Below, piece by piece: positions 1 through 9,918 of a stretch of DNA of 64,000 nt (its first letter is position 1; each line of letters starts with the position of its first letter). The notes under the pieces are model-generated. The model saw only the letters and a program-made list of their open reading frames with translations. It did not search any database and was not told where the DNA came from. The position numbers were made by a program, and so were the translations under genes. The stretch is taken from contig NZ_JACHXA010000001.1 in assembly GCF_014191775.1 (NCBI RefSeq), positions 186,001 through 250,000 of the forward strand, written 5' to 3'. Origin of the DNA: Limibacillus halophilus (lineage in GTDB: Bacteria; Pseudomonadota; Alphaproteobacteria; Kiloniellales; CECT-8803).

Positions 1-40
1 CGCTATTCTGCGAAACCAAAAGGGGAGACGAGCCGTAAAC

Positions 41-562
41 ATGCCGATTTTTCGCTATCCGCGAAGCAGCCTCATTGGTGATTTTTTGCGCTCAGGCGGG
101 GGGCTGGCCGCCGGTTTGGCTGGACTCGTCCTGGCGCCGTCTTCCAGCGTCGTTGTTGTGATCAGCCTGTTTTTCATCGTTCTGTTCGGCTGGTTCCTCT
201 GGCGCACCATTCGACGCAGCCGTACGGAAATCGCGTTGATATCGGATGGCATCGCCTGCAGGGACATTACCGAAAAGCGAATCTCCTGGGACGATTTGGC
301 ATCGCTCAAGCTGCGCTTTTATGGAACGCGCCGCGAGCACCGCAACAAACAAGGCGGTTTCATGGTCCTCACTCTGGCCGGCCCTGGAAGTAAGATCGCC
401 CTTGAATCCAGCCTCGAGGGGTTCAGCGATATTGTCGAACGTGCCGCTGCGGCCGCCCAGGCGAAGCACCTTGAAATCGATGCCGCCTCGCAAGAGTACC
501 TGCTTGATCTGGGTATAGAGGCCGCCCAGCCAATCGCAGCCGTTCAAGCAGAGGAACATTAG
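41..562 (+). CDS. Small membrane protein of unknown function
   Basis: 173 residues. Two closely spaced hydrophobic stretches (about residues 20-35 and 36-55) form a probable membrane hairpin. They are followed by a basic segment (RRSRTE) and a roughly 110-residue soluble domain that looks mainly beta and resembles PH-like bacterial membrane-associated domains; that resemblance is only an impression. A purine-rich AGGGGAG lies about 11 bases before the ATG. The gene ends 5 bases before the ABC transporter ATPase gene, so the two are probably co-transcribed, but nothing in the sequence links it to peptide transport. Function unknown. Confidence 0.7.
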   Translation: MPIFRYPRSSLIGDFLRSGGGLAAGLAGLVLAPSSSVVVVISLFFIVLFGWFLWRTIRRSRTEIALISDGIACRDITEKRISWDDLASLKLRFYGTRREHRNKQGGFMVLTLAGPGSKIALESSLEGFSDIVERAAAAAQAKHLEIDAASQEYLLDLGIEAAQPIAAVQAEEH

Positions 563-567
563 GAATC

Positions 568-2514
568 ATGACAGTAGCGCAGCAACAGAGCACGCTCGTC
601 AACCCACTTCTGGAGATTAAGGATCTCCGGGTTTCCTTCCAACTTCCGGAGGGCGTGCTTGAAGCGGTCCGAGGCGCTTCCTTTTCGATTGCGCGGGGCG
701 GCACGGTGGCGCTGGTCGGTGAGAGCGGCTCCGGCAAATCGGTCATCAGTCAGGCGATCATGGGAATTCTCCCCCGTGTCGCTCGGATCAGTGGCGGAGA
801 GATTCTGTTCCGCGACCCCAAGAATTCCGATCAGGCAATCAATCTGGCCCAACTGAATCCCGAGAGCAGCCGTTATCGGGATCTGCGCGGCGGCCGTATG
901 TCGATCATTTTTCAGGAACCCATGACCTCGTTATCGCCCGTACATACCGTCGGAGATCAAGTCGGCGAGGCGCTTGCGCTACACAGCCCGGTAAGCAAGG
1001 CTGAAGGGCTTCGTTTGGTCGAGGAAATGCTTCGGCTGACGGGTTTTCCAGACCCTGCCCGAGCGCTAAAGACCTATCCCTTCGAACTTTCGGGCGGACT
1101 GCGTCAACGCGCCATGATCGCCATGGCGCTGGTTTGCCGACCAGCCCTCTTGATTGCCGATGAACCAACGACGGCCTTGGATGTCACAATTCAGGCCCAA
1201 ATCTTAAAGCTTATCAAGGACCTACAGGCCGAGTTGGGCATGGCCGTCCTGATGATCACACACGATCTCGGTGTCGTCGCCAATGTGGCCGAGGACGTCG
1301 TCGTCATGTACCACGGCCAAATCATGGAAAGCGGGAACCTGGAGGAAATCTTCCATAACCCCCAGCACCCATACCTGAAAGCACTCCTGCACGCCGTCCC
1401 CCGGTTCAACATGGATGCCGGAGAGCGCCTGGAACCCTTGCGCGAGATCGGCGCCAAGGAAAAGGCCGAAGCCCTGAGCCAGAAAATGGGCCACAAGGGC
1501 GATGCCGCCTCGGGCGAGCATCTACTGTCCATGATGGATGTTTCAAAAAGCTTCCGCATTCGCAAGTCGGGTTGGATCGGTTCCAAAAGCGACAAGGTTC
1601 GTGCGCTAGACGGTATCACCCTGTCAATCAGGCACGGCGAATGCCTGGGGCTGGTCGGTGAAAGCGGCTGTGGCAAATCTACCCTGTCTAAAGTCATCAT
1701 GCGGGCGGTGACGCCGGATAGCGGCCAAATCAATTACCATGCCAAAGGCGGCAACATCGACATTCTTGGGCTCAAAGGGGTCGAACTCAACGCCTTCCGG
1801 CGACGTGTACAGTATGTGTTCCAAGATCCCTTTTCGTCCTTGAATCCGCGTATGCGCGTTGGCGAGATTCTTTGCGAGCCCCTGGACATTCACCGTATCG
1901 GCAAGCCGGAAGAGCGGAACGCCAGGGTCGAAGAACTGCTGGAGCTCGTAGGGTTGGGGCGGCGACACCTACAGCGTTATCCCCATAGTTTTTCCGGCGG
2001 CCAACGGCAGCGTATAGGCATAGCGCGTGCGTTAGCGCTGGACCCGGAATTGTTGATCCTGGACGAGCCGGTGTCCGCGCTCGATGTCTCAATTCAGGCG
2101 CAGGTGCTCAACCTATTGCGCGATCTGCGCGCCGCATTGGGTCTCACCTACTTGTTCATCAGTCATAATCTGGCGGTGGTCAACTATGTGGCCGATCGCA
2201 TTGCGGTCATGTATCGCGGTCGCATCGTCGAGCTTGCCCCGAATCGCCGGTTGTTTGAGGGGCCGGTGCACCCATACACGCAAACGCTCCTAAAAGCCGT
2301 ACCGGAGCCCGACCTCTCCAGGCTCCTCGACTTCGAACATCTGCACGCCAACAAATCGAGCGGACCCGAGGACTGGCCGGACGCATTTCAGCTTGCCGAG
2401 GGGGAAACATCCAGTCTGATCGACCTCGGGGACGGCCATATGGTACGCGCAAACCCAAACCGGACCAGCGCGTCCCAACTGCTGTCGACGACGCGTATGA
2501 TGGCGGAGGTTTGA
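568..2514 (+). CDS. yejF: Peptide ABC importer, fused double ATP-binding protein (YejF type)
   Basis: 648 residues with two complete ABC ATPase domains in one chain, as in YejF of the YejABEF oligopeptide/microcin C importer. Domain 1 shows Walker A GESGSGKS (51-58), signature LSGG (174-177) and Walker B ending in DEP (198-200). Domain 2 shows GESGCGKS (364-371), FSGGQRQR (475-482) and LDEPVSALD (498-506). The protein would sit on the inner face of the membrane and power the two permeases encoded directly downstream (4-base gap, then a 4-base overlap). The substrate-binding protein (YejA type) is not in the window and may lie upstream. Family assignment is firm; substrate is inferred. Confidence 0.9.
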   Translation: MTVAQQQSTLVNPLLEIKDLRVSFQLPEGVLEAVRGASFSIARGGTVALVGESGSGKSVISQAIMGILPRVARISGGEILFRDPKNSDQAINLAQLNPESSRYRDLRGGRMSIIFQEPMTSLSPVHTVGDQVGEALALHSPVSKAEGLRLVEEMLRLTGFPDPARALKTYPFELSGGLRQRAMIAMALVCRPALLIADEPTTALDVTIQAQILKLIKDLQAELGMAVLMITHDLGVVANVAEDVVVMYHGQIMESGNLEEIFHNPQHPYLKALLHAVPRFNMDAGERLEPLREIGAKEKAEALSQKMGHKGDAASGEHLLSMMDVSKSFRIRKSGWIGSKSDKVRALDGITLSIRHGECLGLVGESGCGKSTLSKVIMRAVTPDSGQINYHAKGGNIDILGLKGVELNAFRRRVQYVFQDPFSSLNPRMRVGEILCEPLDIHRIGKPEERNARVEELLELVGLGRRHLQRYPHSFSGGQRQRIGIARALALDPELLILDEPVSALDVSIQAQVLNLLRDLRAALGLTYLFISHNLAVVNYVADRIAVMYRGRIVELAPNRRLFEGPVHPYTQTLLKAVPEPDLSRLLDFEHLHANKSSGPEDWPDAFQLAEGETSSLIDLGDGHMVRANPNRTSASQLLSTTRMMAEV

Positions 2515-2518
2515 AACG

Positions 2519-3517
2519 ATGCTGATCTATATTGCCCGCCGCATCATGATCATGGTTCCCACGCTCGCGGTCATATCCTTCATAATCTTCGTGATCATCC
2601 AGCTGCCACCGGGTGATTACCTGGAGACCTACATCGCGGAACTACAAGCCCAGGGCGAAGCCATCGATCCGCAGAAAATAGAATTTCTGCGACAGCAGTA
2701 CGGCCTGGACAGGCCCTTCATGGAACAGTACGTGGTCTGGGCGGCGGGCTTGCTACAGGGCGACTACGGTTACTCGTTCGAGTATCAGCTCCCCGTGCGC
2801 GACGTGGTGGGCGATCGGCTCTACCTGACAATGCTGGTCTCGTTTTCGACTATTATCTTCACCTGGATCGTATCTTTTCCGATCGGCGTGTATTCCGCGG
2901 TCCGGCAGTATAGTGCGGGAGACTACATCGCCAGTTTCATCGGCTTTCTGGGCCTTGCGACCCCGAACTTTCTCCTGGCCTTGATTCTGCTCTATCTGGC
3001 GAACAATTACTTCGGCACCCAGATCGGCGGTTTGATGGACGACGACTACATCGATGCGCCCTGGACATTGGGTAAGTTCGTCAATGTCTTGGAACATCTC
3101 TGGGTCCCCGTCGTCGTGATTGGCACGTCGGGCACCGCCGGGATGATTCGCCGTCTTCGGGCCAACCTGCTCGACGAGCTGCAAAAGCAGTATCTGGTCA
3201 CCGCCCGCGCGAAGGGATTGTCCTCGGGACGCGCGCTGGTCAAGTACCCCTTGCGCATAGCCCTCAATCCCTTCATCGCCGATATTGGGAGTACTTTGCC
3301 CCAGATCGTGTCGGGCGCGGCGATCGTTTCTATAGTATTGGGATTGCCAACCACCGGACCGATGTTAATTCGTGCTCTACAGGCCCAGGACATGTATCTC
3401 GCCGGGTCGTTTCTCATGTTCCTATCCATGTTGACTGTCGTCGGCATGTTCCTGTCCGATCTGGCGTTGGCTGCGCTTGATCCACGGATACGGCTCGGTG
3501 GAGGGGTCACGAAATGA
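2519..3517 (+). CDS. yejB: Peptide ABC importer permease (YejB type)
   Basis: 332 residues. The N-terminus carries the typical DppB/OppB-family start (IARRIMIMVPTLAVISFIIF, a transmembrane helix), a long periplasmic loop, then five further hydrophobic segments. The cytoplasmic coupling loop (VTARAKGLSSGRALVKYPLR) is the EAA-type motif that contacts the ATPase. A GGAGG lies 9 bases before the ATG, inside the end of yejF. The stop codon overlaps the next permease by ATGA, which supports translational coupling. It should pair with the second permease to form the channel of a peptide importer. Confidence 0.9.
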   Translation: MLIYIARRIMIMVPTLAVISFIIFVIIQLPPGDYLETYIAELQAQGEAIDPQKIEFLRQQYGLDRPFMEQYVVWAAGLLQGDYGYSFEYQLPVRDVVGDRLYLTMLVSFSTIIFTWIVSFPIGVYSAVRQYSAGDYIASFIGFLGLATPNFLLALILLYLANNYFGTQIGGLMDDDYIDAPWTLGKFVNVLEHLWVPVVVIGTSGTAGMIRRLRANLLDELQKQYLVTARAKGLSSGRALVKYPLRIALNPFIADIGSTLPQIVSGAAIVSIVLGLPTTGPMLIRALQAQDMYLAGSFLMFLSMLTVVGMFLSDLALAALDPRIRLGGGVTK

Positions 3518-4659
3518 CCCAGCATTACGTCGATCAAGAACCCTTCGATCCTTATTCGATCGAGCAACTCACGCCGGAGCAAGAAGCCTACTATCGCGCG
3601 CCGCAGTGGAAGCTCATCTGGATGAAATTCAGGCGCCACCGGGTTGCCGTCATATCGGGCCTGTTCCTGCTGCTGCTCTACCTTTCGATCCTCGTCAGCG
3701 AGCTTATCGCGCCCTACGATCTGCATGCCCGGCATACCGATTACATCTATGCGCCGCCGCAAAGCGTGCACTTCTTTGACCAGGGCAGCTATGTCGGGCC
3801 CTTCGTCTATGGGTACGACTACAAGCTAAACATGGAAAACCTCAAGCGAGAGTACACGCCCAACCCGGCCAAGATCGAGAAACTGCGGTTCTTTTGCCAA
3901 GGTGATAAATACAGGTTTTGGGGTGCTTTTGAAGCGCGTGCGCATCTGGTTTGTCCAGCGGAATCCGGAACCTTTTTTCTGCTTGGAACCGACCGCCTGG
4001 GGCGCGACATATTCAGCCGCGTGATCTACGGCGCTCGTATTTCCCTAACCATCGGTTTGATCGGTATTGCGATATCGTTTCTTCTCGGCGTCTCGATCGG
4101 CGGCGTTGCGGGATACTACGGCGGATGGGTCGATGCCGCCGTACAGCGTCTGATCGAGATCTTCCGCTCCTTCCCCGAACTGCCCCTGTGGATGGCACTG
4201 GCCGCGATCCTGCCGGTTACCTGGAGCCCCTTGTGGGTCTATTTCGGAATAACGATCATCTTGGGGCTGCTAGACTGGCCCGGCCTCGCCCGTGCAGTTC
4301 GTTCGAAACTCTTGAGCCTACGTGAGGAAGATTTCACGGTGGCGGCGCAGTTGATGGGCGCATCTCCGCCGCGCATCATTTTCCGCCACCTCTTGCCGAG
4401 CTTCGCAAGCCACTTGATCGCCTCCATCACACTGGCCGTCCCAACGATGATCCTCGGCGAAACGGCATTATCCTTCCTGGGACTCGGTCTCAGGCCCCCG
4501 ATCACCTCGTGGGGCGTACTTCTATCGGAAGCGCAGAACATCAACGCGGTGGAGCTTTATCCCTGGCTCATGGTCCCAGTCATTCCTGTGATTCTGGTGG
4601 TGCTGGCCTTCAACTTCCTGGGCGATGGGCTCCGCGACGCCGCCGACCCTTACAAGTAG
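3514..4659 (+). CDS. yejE: Peptide ABC importer permease (YejE type)
   Basis: 381 residues, longer than the usual roughly 300 of DppC/OppC permeases. The extra length is the periplasmic insert (about residues 75-145) between the first helix and the core, as in YejE proteins. The core begins near LLGTDRLGRDIFSRVIYGARI, the family hallmark, and contains the coupling loop VAAQLMGASPPRIIFRHLLP (about 271-290). It overlaps the upstream permease gene by 4 bases and is the last gene of the operon. The convergent cyclase gene ends 9 bases beyond. Confidence 0.9.
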   Translation: MTQHYVDQEPFDPYSIEQLTPEQEAYYRAPQWKLIWMKFRRHRVAVISGLFLLLLYLSILVSELIAPYDLHARHTDYIYAPPQSVHFFDQGSYVGPFVYGYDYKLNMENLKREYTPNPAKIEKLRFFCQGDKYRFWGAFEARAHLVCPAESGTFFLLGTDRLGRDIFSRVIYGARISLTIGLIGIAISFLLGVSIGGVAGYYGGWVDAAVQRLIEIFRSFPELPLWMALAAILPVTWSPLWVYFGITIILGLLDWPGLARAVRSKLLSLREEDFTVAAQLMGASPPRIIFRHLLPSFASHLIASITLAVPTMILGETALSFLGLGLRPPITSWGVLLSEAQNINAVELYPWLMVPVIPVILVVLAFNFLGDGLRDAADPYK

Positions 4660-4668
4660 GACTACTCT

Positions 4669-6030
4669 TCAGGCGAGTTTTACAAGGTCGGTCGTTCCGG
4701 CGACGCCTGCCACCTGTCGGTTTTGCAACTTGACGATCTCGGCCTCGGGTGCAAAGCCCTGTTGGCAGGCTATCTCGTAGGTAGAAGCCAGCGCCAAGCC
4801 TCTGGCGCCTTCATTCTTGTTGTGTTTCTCCAACTTCGCCGAGAGATTGACGGCATCGCCGATCACGGTGATCTCCAGGCGGTTTTCATCGCCGACAGCA
4901 CCGAAGACAATGCGCCCATGGGTAACCGCGCCATTCACCTGCGGTGTATCCAGACCGCGCTCTTGCCGTTCCCGGCTCCAGACGTCCGCTTCGCCTAACG
5001 CTTCGCACAAGGCCGCCAGAGCATCGGCAGCATAGCTTTGCGAAGGTTGCGCCGCGCCGAACGTGGCCATAATTCCATCACCCATGAATTTGTCGATCGA
5101 ACCGCCGTGGCGCTGCAGCACCGGAACCATCCGCTGCTGGTATTCCGCAAGCAGTTCCATCACTTCGTCGGGGTCGCGCTGTTCGGCCAACCGCGTGAAG
5201 CCCCGCATGTCGAGATTGAGTATCGCGGCTTCGCGCGATTGGCCCTGACCGGCGACGAGGTGCTCCTCACCGCCCGCGATCTGCCTCGCGACCCCTTTAT
5301 CAAAAAATCGGGACAACCGCTGGGCGGCCTGTTGCTCGATAACCGAGCGCACCAAAAGTGCGCGCCCGCGCCGCAATGCCAAGGCCATGATTCCCGTTAC
5401 CAACAGGATCGATATGATCTTGTCGAACTCCGCGCCGAGGAGAATGGCGTTGGAGGTCATGTAGGTCACGTAATCCCGGGTGATCATGGTGTTCAACGGA
5501 TCGGCGGTGATCACGTAGAGGATCATTGTTCCCCAACCCGCGGCAGCAATCCCTCCTGCCGCCATGACCAACCAGGACTCAAACCGCAAGGCCCGCATGG
5601 CGATGAAAATGAACACATAAAGTAGCGTGGGCGCCTTGAGGTAGAAGGAAGGCGGTTGCCCATACTGAATATGGAAAGACCAGATCAGCACCATCAGCAA
5701 GCCCATATCGAAACAAATCGATATGACCAGCGACCAGTCCGGCAACCGTCGCAGATGCCCCCAGATCAAGCGGATCACCGTAAGCACGAAGTAGATCGAC
5801 AATGCCCAGGGAACCGGCTCGAAGCTGGCATCCTCGTTGAAGGTCTTGGGGGATATTAGATAAAGCGTGCCAAATATCAGCACCACGGAAAGCTGGATCC
5901 AACCGACCATCATTTCCGCCTGATCCTGCTGCTTGCTTATGGCGCTTCTGACGCGCTGAGGCAACTCCGCCTCCGAAGGGCCTTTGGCAATCCATTGCTT
6001 TAAATCAGGTAGGAACGGCTTCTTTTCCAT
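4669..6030 (-). CDS. Membrane-anchored class III adenylate/guanylate cyclase
   Basis: 453 residues. The N-terminal half holds about six hydrophobic segments (roughly residues 40-225). The C-terminal half is a class III nucleotide cyclase catalytic domain, with LNLDMRGFT carrying the first metal-binding Asp, DKFMGDGIMATFG carrying the second, and a later GDAVNLSAKLE segment that normally contributes transition-state residues. The product is probably cAMP; ATP versus GTP specificity cannot be decided by eye. No sensor domain I recognise accompanies the membrane part. The gene stands alone, convergent with the Yej operon. Confidence 0.85.
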   Translation of the reverse strand: MEKKPFLPDLKQWIAKGPSEAELPQRVRSAISKQQDQAEMMVGWIQLSVVLIFGTLYLISPKTFNEDASFEPVPWALSIYFVLTVIRLIWGHLRRLPDWSLVISICFDMGLLMVLIWSFHIQYGQPPSFYLKAPTLLYVFIFIAMRALRFESWLVMAAGGIAAAGWGTMILYVITADPLNTMITRDYVTYMTSNAILLGAEFDKIISILLVTGIMALALRRGRALLVRSVIEQQAAQRLSRFFDKGVARQIAGGEEHLVAGQGQSREAAILNLDMRGFTRLAEQRDPDEVMELLAEYQQRMVPVLQRHGGSIDKFMGDGIMATFGAAQPSQSYAADALAALCEALGEADVWSRERQERGLDTPQVNGAVTHGRIVFGAVGDENRLEITVIGDAVNLSAKLEKHNKNEGARGLALASTYEIACQQGFAPEAEIVKLQNRQVAGVAGTTDLVKLA

Positions 6031-6101
6031 CGCGTCGCTTCCTTAAAGCGCAGCCCGGAGTGGCCCGCAAAAGTCCCCGCACATATTAGGCGAAGAACCA
6101 A

Positions 6102-6977
6102 TCACCCCACGTCATATTCCCGTGAAACGCGTTGTATCCAGAGCACGGTTTCGTGAGCCTCGCCAGGACACATAAGTGAATCCACCGCGCTCTTGGAAAC
6201 CTTATCCGCTAACCTGGTTCTGGCAAAATGGCTGGAAAACAGAATACGCCAGCCGCCGCCCTGCAACAGACCCATGAGACCCTGCTGCTCGTTGTAACCG
6301 CGCCATGACCACGACGCCGGGTAGTCGTCAGGTAGAAAGATATCATGGAATGCGACCCTGGTTCCTATCGGCAGGTCTGGCAAGACACGCCCAAGGAGAA
6401 AATCGACGTCGCTTCCGGGCATCAAAATGTGGCTGGAGTCGATTAGCATGATATCGCCGCCTCGAAGTGCAGCGAAGGGTGCCGTGCCTGCTTCTTGCAG
6501 TGTCATTCGGAGCAATTCCACGGGAAGATTGCCCAAATCCGCGCGCGGCGCCGGATCAATGGCTGTCACCTGACAATCCAACCCGCTGTCGGCAACCGCG
6601 CGCGCCAGGAAACGCGTAGAATGGCCGGACCCTACTTCCAGAATACGAGCCGGTTTGGTCTCGCAAACCAGAGTATAAGCGGCGGCGGCATCAAGGCCTG
6701 GGTACCAACTTTGATTCCAGCGCGGTTGCGGTGGCAAGGCGTCCACGTCAATCGCCTGCAAAGCGGGCAGCCGTGCCGCAATGCGCGCGAGGACATCCAA
6801 CATCTCCGGGCGCGCCTGATCGAAAAGCTTCTCCAGTGCGCCATAAGTCGGCAAGTCACCAGACTGCGGCACCGTTTCGGCATACCGATAGGGAATGAAG
6901 TAACCACGCCGACCTAAGCCCAGGAGTGTCCGCAAACCGAAGGCCAGGCGGCGCAACCGCGCCCTCGTGGCACTCAC
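6102..6977 (-). CDS. Class I SAM-dependent methyltransferase-like protein
   Basis: 291 residues. The segment ARILEVGSGHSTRFLARAV (about 130-150) is a Rossmann-fold SAM-binding motif I. It is followed by VTAIDPAP (motif II region) and DIMLIDSSHIL (post-motif), the pattern of the Methyltransf_24/CmcI-like group. The N-terminus is basic without a clear signal. Its start overlaps the stop of the upstream MBL-hydrolase gene by 4 bases, so the two form an operon. The methyl acceptor is unknown; small molecule or glycan modification is possible. Confidence 0.7.
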   Translation of the reverse strand: MSATRARLRRLAFGLRTLLGLGRRGYFIPYRYAETVPQSGDLPTYGALEKLFDQARPEMLDVLARIAARLPALQAIDVDALPPQPRWNQSWYPGLDAAAAYTLVCETKPARILEVGSGHSTRFLARAVADSGLDCQVTAIDPAPRADLGNLPVELLRMTLQEAGTAPFAALRGGDIMLIDSSHILMPGSDVDFLLGRVLPDLPIGTRVAFHDIFLPDDYPASWSWRGYNEQQGLMGLLQGGGWRILFSSHFARTRLADKVSKSAVDSLMCPGEAHETVLWIQRVSREYDVG

Positions 6978-7813
6978 GGCGTCAGCACCATGCCTTCTCG
7001 AGCGACGATCGTCCCCGGGCGCAGGGCCTCCGCCTCCTTGGCGATCCTGTCCATGAAGGCATCATCGTGGCTGGGGTCATGGTGGAAGATCGCGAGTTGC
7101 CCCACATCAGCGGCCTCACAAAGACGCACGCCTTCCTGCCAAGTCGAATGCCCCCATGAACTGAACCGCGGATACTCGTCGTCGGTATAACTGCAATCGT
7201 AGATCATGATGTCGGCACCCCGAACCAAATCGATGATCGTTTGATCGCGCCTGCCCGGGGTGTGCTCCGTGTCGGTAACGTAGCAGATGGATTTTCCGGC
7301 ATACTCGATCCTGTAACCGGTCGCCCCATTGGGATGGTTCAATGGCGCGGTCTTCAGCGTAAGCCCATCTTTTGTCCTCAGTGTTTCCCCGGCCTTGAAA
7401 TCGACGAAGGCGAGATCGGCGTTGAAAATGGCAGGCGGTATGGGAAACAACGGGGCCTTCATGAAATGGCAGATGACTGCTTCCAGGGTTTGGTCCGGCA
7501 AGAGGTGCCCGGCATGCAGGCGAAAGGTACTGCCCTTACGAAAGAAAGGCTGGAAGAAAGGGATGCCGGCTATGTGGTCCATATGTGTGTGGGTCAAAAA
7601 GATATCGGCATCTTGTAAACCCTGCTCACACAACCGCGCACCAAGCTCGCGAAGCCCGGTGCCCGCGTCCAGAATCGCCAAACCGCCCTGGCCGTACTCA
7701 ATCTCCAGACAGGAGGTGTTACCGCCATACTTGACGTACTGTGGGCCCGAGCAGGCGATAGAGCCTCGCACGCCCCAGAACTTCACCGTCAGCTTACCTT
7801 GCGCCACGCGCAC
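6974..7813 (-). CDS. MBL-fold metallo-hydrolase
   Basis: 279 residues. The segment FLTHTHMDHIAG gives the HxHxDH zinc-binding motif of the metallo-beta-lactamase fold. Later ligands are in CYVTDTEH and the C-terminal FHHDPSHDD. The N-terminus (LTVKFWGVRGS ... YGGNTSCLEI) is typical of the PqsE/RNase Z-like group often labelled phosphoribosyl 1,2-cyclic phosphodiesterase-related hydrolases; the substrate is not predictable. Two GTG starts are possible (7813 or 7807). The second has better spacing from a GGGGAG sequence. The gene is translationally coupled to the downstream methyltransferase gene by a 4-base overlap. Confidence 0.8.
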   Translation of the reverse strand: MRVAQGKLTVKFWGVRGSIACSGPQYVKYGGNTSCLEIEYGQGGLAILDAGTGLRELGARLCEQGLQDADIFLTHTHMDHIAGIPFFQPFFRKGSTFRLHAGHLLPDQTLEAVICHFMKAPLFPIPPAIFNADLAFVDFKAGETLRTKDGLTLKTAPLNHPNGATGYRIEYAGKSICYVTDTEHTPGRRDQTIIDLVRGADIMIYDCSYTDDEYPRFSSWGHSTWQEGVRLCEAADVGQLAIFHHDPSHDDAFMDRIAKEAEALRPGTIVAREGMVLTP

Positions 7814-7999
7814 TTCTCCCCGGCAAGGAATTGCTCTTGCCCTATGTTGGACGCCAGCGGTCGCGGGAGCAAAAGAAATCTAGCACTTGTTTCAGGTTGC
7901 CGCAGACGCACTTGCCCGTCATGCTGCGCCGCTGTTTCTCGAACGGTGGTGATAACCACCTCACGGCAGAACATAGACAATGAGAAAGAGACTGGCCAC

Positions 8000-9217
8000 A
8001 TGACGGCGCGGGAAAAAACCATCTGGGCTGCGGTTCTATTCGGCCTCAGTCTTTCTTCCTACGCGGCCTATCAACAGTTTAAACTGCCACCGGTCATGCC
8101 GCGGCTGCTCGATTTGTACGCGTACGAGAAGCTGTTGGCTGGCGGTTTCATGTCGGTTTATGCCTTCGTCGGCTTGCTTCTCTCGTTCGCAATCGGCCGG
8201 TTGGTGGATGGACAGGGCGTGCGCCGTGCCCTGACTTTGGCGCTTCTCGTCTCTCTGGCGGGCAATCTATTGATTCTCGCTTGGCCCTCTGACGGTCTGG
8301 TCGTGCTGATCGGTCGCGGCCTGGAGGGAATTGCCTTCGCCGCTTGCGCCCTTGTCGGTCAGATGCTCGCTACCCGTTACGCAAGCGCGCGCCACATGCC
8401 CCTGATCGCGGGCGCCATGGCCTCTTGGGTGCCCATCGGGCAGTTGGTCGCCATCGTCACGGCGCAACCGGCGCTTCGTTATGGCGACTGGCATTGGCTC
8501 TGGTACATGGCGCTCGCACTGACCGTCGTGCTGTATATCTGGATGCTCACACTTGAGCGCAGACGGCCGGGATTGTTGCCGGGCCCAAGACATTCCAGCC
8601 ATGTGGACGAAGGCGCGCCTTTGGCCCAAATGGAGATAGCATCGCTCGTGCTGGTGAGCGCCATTTTTCTGCTTTGGTCGGGCCAGTACTTCGCCTACAT
8701 GACCTGGCTGCCGCAGTTTCTGGTAGAGGCAATGGGGCTATCTTTTGACAATGCCATGCTCGGTTATGCCCTCCCGGTCGTCACGCTCATCGTTTTCAAT
8801 GCCGTAACGGGAAGCCTGCTCAAGGCAGGCGTGCCCTTGCCGCCGCTGTTTCTGGGGGGCTTGCTGCTGCAGGCATTGTGCTGGTGGACTCTGCCGTGGA
8901 TCGGGGCCGACTGGACAGGAGTCCTTTCCCTGATCATCTACGGTGCCACCGCCGGCGTCGTGCCCACCGTTCTGTGGGCGCTGCCGGCCTTGCTGGTCGG
9001 GCAGATGCGCGCTTCGGGCAATGCTTTCGGAATCATCATGACGGGCCGTAATGTCGGCGTTCTCGTCGGACCGATGCTCCTGCCCTGGCTGCTGGCGCGC
9101 TCCGGGGACTGGCAAGGGGCGGCGCCGACCTTTGGCACAATCGTTATCGTTGCCTTCGGGCTCGGCCTCCTTGTCGTAATGCTGATGCGGCGCAACCGCG
9201 AGCGTGCGGCTCGCTGA
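8000..9217 (+). CDS. MFS transporter
   Basis: About 405 residues with roughly 12 hydrophobic segments, consistent with a major facilitator superfamily permease resembling the cyanate/nitrate-type group. I place the start at the ATG at 8000 (MTAREKTIWAA). It is preceded by a GAAAGAGA purine tract and leads straight into the first helix. An earlier in-frame ATG at 7799 would overlap the divergent hydrolase gene and add 67 poorly structured, Cys/Arg-rich residues. The gene ends 2 bases before the convergent response regulator gene. Substrate unknown. Confidence 0.8.
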   Translation: MTAREKTIWAAVLFGLSLSSYAAYQQFKLPPVMPRLLDLYAYEKLLAGGFMSVYAFVGLLLSFAIGRLVDGQGVRRALTLALLVSLAGNLLILAWPSDGLVVLIGRGLEGIAFAACALVGQMLATRYASARHMPLIAGAMASWVPIGQLVAIVTAQPALRYGDWHWLWYMALALTVVLYIWMLTLERRRPGLLPGPRHSSHVDEGAPLAQMEIASLVLVSAIFLLWSGQYFAYMTWLPQFLVEAMGLSFDNAMLGYALPVVTLIVFNAVTGSLLKAGVPLPPLFLGGLLLQALCWWTLPWIGADWTGVLSLIIYGATAGVVPTVLWALPALLVGQMRASGNAFGIIMTGRNVGVLVGPMLLPWLLARSGDWQGAAPTFGTIVIVAFGLGLLVVMLMRRNRERAAR

Positions 9218-9219
9218 TC

Positions 9220-9918
9220 CTACGGGACCAGTTTGTAACCGCCCGGCTCCGTGACAAGAATTTGCACGTTGGCAGGGTCGGGTTCGATCTTCTGCCGCAG
9301 ACGGTAAACGTGCGTTTCCAGCGTGTGGGTCGTGACCCCCGCGTTATAGCCCCATACCTCGCCCAACAGCGTTTCCCGGCCAATGGTCTTTTCGCCGCTG
9401 CGGTAGAGGTACTTCAGGATCGCAGTCTCCTTCTCGGTGAGTCGGACCTTTTGCTGGCTGTCGTTGTGAATCAGCATCTTCGCACTGGGACGGAAGGTGT
9501 AGGGCCCAATGGTAAAAACTGCATCTTCACTCTGTTCGTGGGTACGCAGCTGCGCCCGCAGGCGCGCCAGCAGCACGCCAAGCTTGAAGGGTTTGGCCAC
9601 ATAGTCATTTGCCCCTGCATCCAGGCCCAGAATCTGATCTGCGTCGGATTCATGCGCCGTCAGCATGATGATCGGTGCCTTAACGCCATTGCGTCGCATG
9701 ACCCTGCAGAGGTCACGCCCATCGCCGTCGGGAAGCCCGACATCTAGCAGTATGGCGTCATAATACTCGCCTTTGGCGAGCTCCAGCGCTTCCTTCGCGC
9801 TCCCGGCTTCGACTGTGAGAAACTCCTCATGCAGTTGAAGCTGTTCGCTCAAGGATGTGCGCAGAGCCTCGTCGTCGTCGACGAGCAATACTTTCTTACC
9901 CGTGGCGTTTTTATTCAT
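9220..9918 (-). CDS. OmpR-family response regulator
   Basis: 232 residues from the ATG at 9918, which has a GGGAGAGG upstream. The N-terminal receiver domain shows the acidic pocket DDD (14-16), the phospho-accepting Asp59 in LLDVG and the Lys in VAKPFKLG. The C-terminal winged-helix DNA-binding domain (about 130-230) ends in TVCGRRxxx-like OmpR signatures (HVYRLRQKIEPDPANVQI). No histidine kinase gene lies beside it, so it is an orphan within this window. Target genes are unknown. Confidence 0.88.
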   Translation of the reverse strand: MNKNATGKKVLLVDDDEALRTSLSEQLQLHEEFLTVEAGSAKEALELAKGEYYDAILLDVGLPDGDGRDLCRVMRRNGVKAPIIMLTAHESDADQILGLDAGANDYVAKPFKLGVLLARLRAQLRTHEQSEDAVFTIGPYTFRPSAKMLIHNDSQQKVRLTEKETAILKYLYRSGEKTIGRETLLGEVWGYNAGVTTHTLETHVYRLRQKIEPDPANVQILVTEPGGYKLVP